DNA of 64,000 nt. It comes from Valencia hispanica. Its lineage: Eukaryota > Chordata > Actinopteri > Cyprinodontiformes > Valenciidae. Positions 46,825 through 56,000 of the stretch are shown piece after piece (positions within the stretch are counted from its first letter, which is position 1; every line of letters begins with the position of its first letter). Under the pieces are notes generated by a model, which was given only the letters and a program-made list of their open reading frames with translations, was not told the DNA's origin and ran no database searches. Position numbers and translations under genes: made by a program. The DNA is taken from positions 38,855,461 to 38,919,460 of the forward strand of contig OY747713.1 of NCBI GenBank assembly GCA_963556495.2, written 5' to 3'.

Positions 46825-48696
46825 AAACTGAGTTTCCGAAGTGTGTGGCCATGTCGCGTTACGCATCCAGTGAGTTGCTTACAAGTCAAATGGGTTACAT
46901 TTCTCACATTACCATATTAGTCACTACTTTAATTTAACGTTGAATTTTTAAAAAAGCTTTTCTGAATTGCTAACGTTAGCAAAGTGGGAATGTTCACATA
47001 AGGGATGCTCTCACATGCACTCGGACAGCATTTCTTTTGAGCGTAACGCTTTCAAAAGATCCAGACATAGTATAAAAGATAAAAGTGTGGCTAAGGTATA
47101 AAGGTTCAGTAAGGAGTCATTTTCAATGTGGTTAATGGAGATAGGTAGTAGTATGTGAAAGGTCAGATCTGAGATGTTCGTGCACACTGCATACTCAAAC
47201 CCCCCAAAAAATGCTGCCGGGTATTACGACAACGAGAAAGAAACAAGGTGGCGGGTCTCACATGTCATTTTTCCTTCAAACTATCTTTTTTTGTTTTTTT
47301 TACCTAGGTTTGTTTTGTTGTGATGTCACACGGGCTAAATAGATGAAAAGTAAAATGATTATGTGAATATATGGTGTTTCAGTTAATATTTAGCTTTTGG
47401 CATATTTGCTTCCTTTCAACTTGTAACAGGCCTCGGTGACGGGTACGAAATACAGGCGCACAGATGGTGTGACTGATTCATTGTGCAGTTTGGGTAGTAA
47501 TCTATAATATGCCACGAAATAAGAACCTATGTCCAAATCGTATCTTTTTGCTTGTAGGGAATTGTGAAGGTTTAACACTGATGGTGTTAGCTCTACTGAC
47601 CTCTTGACCCTGTGTTCGTCCTCCTACTCTGCGCTCAGCGTCATTACTCCCTTCACATCAATGGTTTTCCTTTCCATCTGAAGTCGAGCAGCCTCCTGAA
47701 AATGGATAGCTGAACAACGGCTCTCCGGCTCAGGCTGAACTGACCTATTTCACATGATATGATGTGCTGAGATCGCAGCTGCGGGAATGTTTGAAGCCGG
47801 AGCTCCCTCTTGATCTCTCTGTTTCTCATACTCAGATGATCAATAATTTTCCCAAAATCGTTTCGTTAAAGTCTTCTGGCAAATAATCATAAGCCAGCTA
47901 CCGGCCGGGTAAACCATCCACATCTCTTATTCTTCTCTGCACACGAGCTGGGAATCAGTGTGTGAGGCAAATAATGCATAGCTGCTCAAATCTGAGCTCA
48001 TTTGCAGATCTTTGTCTCTTCTGCACGTAACTGTTTCATTTGCAGAGTGTGATATATGTGAAACCATCACTTTGAACATGCTTTATTTCTCAGACAGCAG
48101 GGACGGTGTCTGCACACGTTTGGGAGTTGGTTCATTCATGCACGGATCTGTACTGCCACCTATTGGCTGTAATATGTATCTGTGCCATGTTCTTGCATAG
48201 AAGTTGCAATGGTTGTCATTTTTTGAGGAATTGTATAGAATTATGAGCAAGTCCACTCAATTGGATGCTGTAACTGTGGTTATACATTTGACAGTTGGCC
48301 TTAGTTTGCTTAGTCTGCTTTATTTGTAAAGCCTTTTCTCTTGCAGAAATCCCTCTAAAAAGTGATACTTTAAAAAGAAATACTTGGGACTGCTCACTGA
48401 GGAAGGAAAGCGCAATTTTGCATAGCTGTATTCATACTTGAATATAGAATTGTAGCTTAAAATAAGGTAAATTGGATTGGTATAGGGATTACATTTGTGC
48501 ATTTAGGTAGTAGCCTTGTACCCACGCCAGGTAGCTCAGGGACTTAGACTGCGGCTTAAAGTATTTCTTATGTTCTTTTCTCCCATAAAAATATGGGAAG
48601 AACTTTAAATAGTCTTGTTTGTCTGTGTTTAATTTAATCAAAGATAAAAGAAGAATGGATAAGAGTTTGTTTCCTCCTATTAAGAATTTGGTTTTA

Positions 48697-49797
48697 CAGT
48701 CCCTTGCAAAAGAATCCATACCTCTTCAGTATTTTCACAATTTGTCTCGTCAACAAATGTTATTCCGGTAGAACAACACAAACTGGCGTACGCCGGTAGA
48801 GTGGTAAAATAAGGATTTAAAAAATAAAAATCAGAAAGTGTGCCACGCTTTTAAATTCAGTTTCCCTGAGTCAACACTTTTTAAACCAGAATTTCACTCC
48901 ATCCACATTTAAAGACTGAAATATTCCCTGTTCTTTTTTCAAAAAGAGTTCAAGCTCAGGCAGTTCGGAGGGAGTGCATCTGTGAAGCATCAGTTTTCAA
49001 GACTTGCTGCAGTTTGTGTTAAGCTCTGGAAATTAAATTTAATATATTTGATCTAAACTATTCCATTGTAATTGTGTGTTGGGAGTCTTCCAGGATTGCT
49101 TTGTGTTTAGCTCCACCTGTCTCTATTCCGACCATCTTCTCTCCCCCTGCTGAGGAAAATCATCCCCACAGAGTAATGCTGCCACCACCAATGTTTTACA
49201 ATAAGGAGTCTTTTTAAGAGGAGGGTGTTTAAGAGTGGGGTGTTTTTTTTCTGTCACACATGCTGTTTTGCATACAGGACAAAAATCTACAATTGGGTCT
49301 GATCTGACCAGAAATATTTGCTGTTGTCCATGTTTACTGTGCCCTCTACTTGGCTTGTGAGTCGTAGGTGTCGTTATACATCTGAGTAAAAAAAAAAGAA
49401 GTGATTTAAAGAAGCAACTGCACACAAAGTTATTCTTTGTTCTTTAGGCTGATAACAACAACCACGAAAAAACAGCCAATTAAAATCGTATGTTCCCATT
49501 TTTTATGAAATTCACATATTACAAACCCATGAGGTCTTCAGAGAACAGTTGGATTTATACTGAGATCAAATTACACAAAGGTAGACATCATTGTTAAGTT
49601 GGAATTACAATTGGTTGCACTGGATTTTATATAGAAGGCACAATTGCAAAGGGTGCTGAATAAAATTACACGCCACGTTTCAGATTTTTGGGGGCAAAAC
49701 ATTGCATTACTTTATGTTGGTCTGTGAAATAAAAATCTCGTTAAATGATCTCAAAGTTTAAGATGTATAACTACTTCTGCAAAATCACTAGGAACTG
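48697..49797 (-). mobile_element. Tc1/mariner relic with both ends, broken transposase (-)
   Basis: It is bracketed by TA (48695-48696 and 49798-49799). The left end is 'cagtcccttgcaaaagaatc' and the right end 'tctgcaaaatcactaggaactg', weakly inverted. The interior is the reverse complement of the common fish Tc1 relic: 'gctgaggaaaatcatcccca', 'agtaatgctgccaccaccaa', 'tgggtctgatctgaccagaa', 'actgagatcaaattacac' and 'gaaggcacaattgcaaaggg'. The frame is heavily broken. About 1.1 kb is shorter than an intact 1.6-kb element, so parts are deleted. Confidence 0.75.
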
Positions 49798-49914
49798 TAA
49801 AATGGCAACAGTAAAAGATGGTTTGTGGGCGTTTTGCAGAAAAAATCACTCAAGATCATTGCAGACCCATTGTTTAGTCTAGCTGAAGCCTCGGTGGTCC
49901 TCGTTGTGTGTGTT

Positions 49915-49960
49915 CTGGCTCCGCCCACTGAGGCGGGTGAGCTGCTGTGATTGGCTGAGA
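49915..49960 (+). promoter_or_regulatory. hdac1: Probable hdac1 promoter (GC boxes and CCAAT box)
   Basis: CTCCGCCCAC (about 49918-49927), GAGGCGGG (49930-49937) and an inverted CCAAT box GATTGGC (49949-49955) lie 80-120 bases before the ATG. There is no TATA box. This arrangement suits a broadly expressed CpG-type promoter. Confidence 0.6.
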
Positions 49961-50034
49961 GGAGCTCAGCGCGACCTTCCCTCTGTGACAGAGAACCCGG
50001 TAAGCGGGCGAACCAGTGGGGTAACTGGTTTAAA

Positions 50035-50083
50035 ATGGCGCTGTCTCAAGGAACAAAGAAAAAAGTTTGCTATTATTACGACG
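50035..50083 (+). CDS. hdac1: hdac1 coding exon 1
   Basis: ATG in the context 'taaaATGGCG', 16 codons plus one base, donor G|GTAAAT. It encodes the conserved [10 protein letters not shown] start. Confidence 0.95.
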
Positions 50084-53000
50084 GTAAATACTTCACTTGG
50101 ACTTTTTACTTGCTCTCATCTTCGAATGTCCTTTACGGCGTATGGAACGTCGAGGTTTTATTTGTCCTAAATTGGGGTTTTAAGTGTTGCAGCGCGGTCC
50201 GGTTCTGAAGCCGGTGTTGGGGAGCTAACGTTAGCTTGCTAACTAGCTAGCTTGTTTTAGCCATGTTAGCCCGAATTCCGCACCCGGTACCTTATTGGAA
50301 CTTCAGCTTAATTTAAAGCCATTCAATATTAAAACAAGTTTTCATAAATTGTTATAGCCCTCTATTTTTTTTACTATTATGATAAAAATGGATATGAAGC
50401 TCTCCGGTGATAATCACACAGTGTTCCTCCAACTCGCTAACAACTTCCTAGAAGTGATGAAGGATGCACCGGACTGTTCCTCTGCTTTAATGCGCTTTAT
50501 CTTCAGATGAAGCTTTGGGGAAGGAATTTACTATAGATCGCGTACTTTTGATTTACTACTATTACGTAGCGTTTAAATACTGCCTGCCCCTTGTTCTGCT
50601 ATGTATGGCGCTAGTTGAAACTAAAAAGGAATCCCTGAGTGTTGGATTAACCCCCCCCCCCCTTTTTTTGATCTTAAAAAAAATAAGTAAACTAAGCAAA
50701 CGAGCCCTGTTCATACTGAAACTTCTGATCATTACTCCCGTCTTCCCCATTGTGTCGCGTAACGCACGATTCAGGGCGTTCATGAATATTTATAAAGACA
50801 TCTCATTTGGACGCACGGTTTAACGTCAGTACCGTCGAGTTCCATGTTTTTTTTTTTTAGATCTTCAAGATTAATCGATTCATATTTGCAGTATGTGGAT
50901 CACAGTGTGCAATATCCCAATTGGACGGGAAAGTGCGGAATTAGTGTTTGCTATGATTTCTCCTGTAAAGCGGCATGCTTTCACTTCCTTCTTAATTACA
51001 GTGTAATTGGACAGATTGATGGATTGATTGGGTCTCTTTTGGTTTAAATGCTATATGGCTCTGTGTTTTTTTTTGTAGCTGGAAATACTTCTAAAGTACG
51101 GATTTTGTTTCTCCAGTAAGCAAGAGGAAAATATAGGAGCCTTCTTTCAGCCAGCTGACCAAAAGTGTGCAAAACGGAGTGGGGGAGGGGTCGTGTTGCA
51201 TTTCTCGGTGCTGCACAACCAGAAAACAAAACGCAACAAAAAAACGACAACTGGGCACTCCTGCATTTTCACTTCCATCTAATCAGGACTGTAATAATAC
51301 TAATTTAAAAAAGTTATCTGAAATCGTTTGGTTTCAATCTAGCTCTTTTTTTCTATGATAACTAGCAGTACAGTGAGTAGATTGTAAAAAGAATGCGTTG
51401 ACTCATCGTTAGGGAAGGTGTGAATTGATGGTTTGCTTAAAAGGAAACCTGTGGGAATCTGCTCCTCTTTTTGCTTCAAAATGCTGGCTACAATCTGACC
51501 TGCACCCTTTATTCTCCTACAGGTGATGTGGGGAACTACTACTATGGCCAAGGCCATCCCATGAAACCCCACAGGATTCGCATGACACACAACCTCCTCC
51601 TCAACTATGGACTGTACAGGAAAATGGAGATCTATGTGAGTCAAACGCAACATCATATGTGTAGTCATCCGTACTTTACGACTAAATGTTTAAATATTAT
51701 GTCCAGCCATAGGTACTATACCTTGTTTGCCAAAATGGTGTATTGTAAAACTTTAATTCTAAAAAGGATTGTGGCAAACATTCCCAAGAAACTTCTGCTC
51801 AGCAGCCATATTGGATTTGAGCTCTTAGATGTTCGGGAAATTCTGACTTAAAGGGGGGGTATTATGGTTCTTCCAGGCACATATTACCCTTCTATAGCAC
51901 ACTCTAATAAAATTGTCACCTTAAGTCTTTTAAAAGTCCGTCATATATCCAAATCCACCTTAAAGAAATTTACTTCCGTATTGGACGCCTTGATTTTTGC
52001 CTGTGCCTCTCTAAGACCCTCCTACTCTTTCTGACACTCCTCCTTCAGTTCGTCACATACCTTGCATCATCGCAGCATGCACGGAGTCGGAAAAAAAATC
52101 CCACAAAAGACGCGCAGCTGCAGCTGGTGTGTTATAATTACTGCACCTGGGACTCAGCCAGAGTTGTGAGGGGTGGGGCAGGGGAGCTCTGCAGGGGTGA
52201 TGCTCTCGGCTGAGTACATAAGGTCGGAGGAGGAGATGGGTGGAAAAGGCGGGGATAGGTGGGAGCAGGTGTTTCAGCAACCCCGAGAACTACCAGCAGA
52301 GACTCAAAGAACACAGAGAAACATAATAAACTTATATAATCACTAAAGCGGTTTCCTAAGGCTAGGAATGGCAAACATTTAGGTTCCAAGGCAAGTAGGC
52401 CTAACATGCAGCCTAAGTGCTGTTGGCATGCTATAAAGGCATTTTCCTATAATCTTTGGTCTGCTATATTTGTTTTTAGTACTTAATCCAACTTTTTACT
52501 GTTATGATTTTTTTTTCTACACCTGGTTAGCAGTCAGCACAGTTTCAGTGTGCAATACAACAAATACAAAGGAACACTTGGATGGAATATTTGGTAGGAA
52601 AAAGGGTTAAAGTATTACCAATGTATTTGCACAAATATGTTATGGGCAAACAATGACTGTTTGAAAGGTCATCTAAAGGTCAAATATTACTGTAGTTTCT
52701 TTTGCGCAGACATCTTAATATAGATTTAAGTTACCGGGATGCTAAAGCTTAAGGAGATAGTTGGGAGTCATTGTTTTGGTGGAAAAGTAAGAGAAGAGTT
52801 TGGAAAATTTAATCATATTCAGTATTACCATTGCAACGTTAAAGAAGATGCCAGGAATCAACTGCCTCTAAGAACCCGAATCTGCTTCAAGAAGATCAAA
52901 CATATTCTGTTACCGACTTGAGTCACAAACTCTCACAATTCTGATCTTGTTTGTTTTTAGCTTTACGTGAAACTTCAACTTAGTCCTTTTCTCAACATTT

Positions 53001-56000
53001 CAGTCCTAATGAACATCCTCTTTTGCTTTTTGTGTAATGTCAGAGACCACACAAAGCCAGTGCTGAGGAGATGACGAAGTACCACAGTGACGACTACATC
53101 AAGTTCCTGAGGTCCATCCGCCCCGACAACATGTCTGAGTACAGCAAACAAATGCAAAGATGTGCGTCCGGCTCAATCGTGTGCTCCAGCTTGTCTTCCA
53201 TTGAGTTCTATTCAAGCCGTCTGCTTTCTTCTTCTTCTTCTTCTTCTTCTTGCAGTTAATGTCGGAGAGGACTGTCCAGTTTTTGATGGTCTTTTTGAGT
53301 TTTGCCAGCTCTCAACAGGTGGCTCAGTCGGTAAGTTAGCTGTTTGGCATTTTTGATGATCCATCCGGTACTCTGACATCAAGTAACTCCATGCCTTTTT
53401 GTTTTAGCTGGAGCAGTGAAGCTGAACAAGCAGCAGACAGACATCGCCATCAACTGGGCTGGCGGACTCCACCACGCCAAGAAGTCTGAGGCGTCTGGTT
53501 TCTGCTACGTCAACGACATCGTCCTGGCCATCCTGGAGCTGCTGAAGTAAGATGAACTCTGCAGCTTCTTTTATTAATAGTTGGTCTTCTTTTTCATTTC
53601 TGGTCAAGTTACAATTGCAAACTTTAATGTACTTAATTGGATATTTAGGATGCAGGTTTTCAGCTGAGGCAGGAAAGCGGTCCGGTTCGACAGCGAGAAG
53701 GATGGATGAATACCAGGCAGTCCTGGAAGAAAAATATTTTTGTTAGCTCATGCATTAATGGCCCAGTCAAAGTCCAGGTCTAAATGGAATTGAGACTCTG
53801 TGGCAAAACATGAAATCTGAGATTACCAAATACTCTCCATCCAGTTTGATTGATCTTGAGCTACTTTGCAAACAAGAAAGGGTAAAAATGCATTTTTTTC
53901 TGCAAAGTTGGTAGAGTTGGTGTGAAAATGTTAGATCACTGGTTTTTGGAAGAGTTGGAGGCCAGCAGGAACAATTCCAAGCCTGGCGAGATGGGCCGAG
54001 AACAAAAAGACTTGGATAAGTCACTTAAAGCACCAGAGTTCACACCAGGGTCAGAGCTGGACCTGATTGGTTAGGAGAACCTGAAAGCCAGCAAGGGTTT
54101 CCCCTCATTCTATAGTGAGTGGTCTTTATAAGGTTGGGAAGCATTGCTCTGTGCTAAAGAACAGATGGTGAGGTAGCAATAGGACCTCTCTCTTTGAGAA
54201 CTATTTGGATACAGTCTAAGGGTGTATTCAGACCAGAAAAGTCCTTTGGTCCTCTTGTTTGGTCCGGACCAAAAGAGGACTTAATTTTTTTTGTTTGGTG
54301 CGGTTCGCATTCACACTGTACTTTTTGCAAGTGAACTTTATTTTGTAAACACATCCACGCGTGTGACGATCGGTGCGGCCATTGGACAGCAATGAATAGG
54401 GCGGCACAGAGCGCAGACCCAGAAATGGAAGAAAACATGGAAGCTCTAAGCTGCTCTGCATATTTCTGCTGTTATTGGAGCTGCAAAATCATATTGAGTG
54501 TCAAGAGCAGCTCATTCAACGCAGGTTTCGCGACGCTCTGTTTTATATTTTGGAAAGGCGTCGGGGAATGCTTGCAATAACCCGAAGGAGACGATGTGCT
54601 CTGTGTGCCCTGACCCATAACATGCTCGCAGCACCGTAGCTAAACAGAAGTCGAAGGATCAGCTATGAACTTACCTTGCTACGGTGGCTTGTTCAGACCA
54701 AAAAGGCACATGAATCCTGGAGTTGGTTCGGATTGACAGTGGTTTGTATTCACACCTGAAGCGAACCGCACCAGAGTCCATTTGGAAGCGGACCGAGACC
54801 ACCAAAAAAAGTGGGTCTCGGTCCGGTTCTCTGATCCGCATCAGGATTCGTTTGTGTGTATTCACACCTGCATTAAAAAGTCCGGGCCAGCGTTCGAAAC
54901 GAATCCTGGTCCGTTTAAAGTGGACCAAACAGTGCAGGTCTGAATACACCCTAAGATCAACCGTTTGTGGACGGGTTTGAATACTTTTGAAAAGCTCTGT
55001 GTATTTTTCCAGACTGTCTGGATTCTGCCTGTCAAGTTGGAGAACAGGAGTATTTACTTGAATCCTGTAATGCCTTCCAGATACCACCAGAGGGTGCTGT
55101 ACATAGACATCGACATCCACCATGGTGATGGAGTAGAGGAGGCCTTCTACACCACAGACAGGGTCATGACTGTTTCCTTCCACAAATATGGGGAATACTT
55201 CCCCGGCACCGGAGACCTGAGGGTTGGTAGCACTTCTTTTCTCCTGGAAAACCTTTTCGTTACAATCTGGACGTCATTAATGGAACCATTTCAATGTGCG
55301 CAGGACATTGGAGCAGGAAAGGGCAAGTACTATGCAGTAAACTACCCTCTAAGAGACGGTATTGATGATGAATCCTATGAAGCCATCTTCAAACCTGTGA
55401 GTTATTTTCCCTGTTAATACCCCCTAATTATCTTGTTCTTCCTCAAATAACTTTAACATACTCACATTTCAGATATACACAGCAAAATAAAGTTGTTTTC
55501 TGTGTTAGATCATGGCTAAAGTGATGGAGATGTACCAGCCAAGCGCTGTGGTTCTGCAGTGTGGAGCAGATTCTCTCTCTGGAGACAGACTGGGCTGCTT
55601 TAACCTCACCATAAAAGGTAAAGAAAAAAAAAACATCTCAGGACAACAGTAGCAGTCTTTAACATGTTAGAAATGTAACTACACGCATGTTTTTACTCCT
55701 GAAGGCCATGCCAAGTGCGTGGAGTACATAAAAAGCTTCAACCTACCTCTGCTGATGCTGGGCGGAGGTGGCTACACCATCCGTAACGTCGCCCGTTGCT
55801 GGACCTTCGAGACAGCCGTCGCCCTGGACTCCTCCATCCCCAACGAGTTGCCCTACAACGATTACTTTGAATACTTTGGGCCCGATTTCAAGCTGCACAT
55901 CAGCCCGTCCAACATGACCAACCAGAACACCAACGAGTATCTGGAGAAAATCAAGCAGCGGCTGTTTGAAAACCTGCGCATGCTGCCTCACGCCCCCGGA

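Larger units (their letters stand above)
44051..48696. other. Intergenic DNA between marcksl1 and hdac1
   Basis: No exon is recognised. Features seen are an 18-base G run (46554-46571), the tandem CCAATCAGCCAATCAG (46809-46824), and a complex, repeat-poor tract at about 47600-48010. The remainder is AT-rich. Confidence 0.45.
53547..55080 (+). other. hdac1: hdac1 intron 5 with two transposon insertions
   Basis: 1534 bp, of which about 970 bp is a Tc1 relic (about 53690-53935) plus a Harbinger-type MITE (54220-54951). The acceptor is 'atgccttccag'. Confidence 0.85.

Noticed and set aside
54671..55183. 170-codon minus frame
   Set aside because: It spans part of the Harbinger MITE and the antisense of hdac1 exon 6, so it is not a gene.
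54965..55417. Plus frame of 150 codons as a single exon
   Set aside because: It reads through the acceptor at 55080 and the 81-bp intron 6. Only 55081-55222 and 55304-55396 are hdac1.
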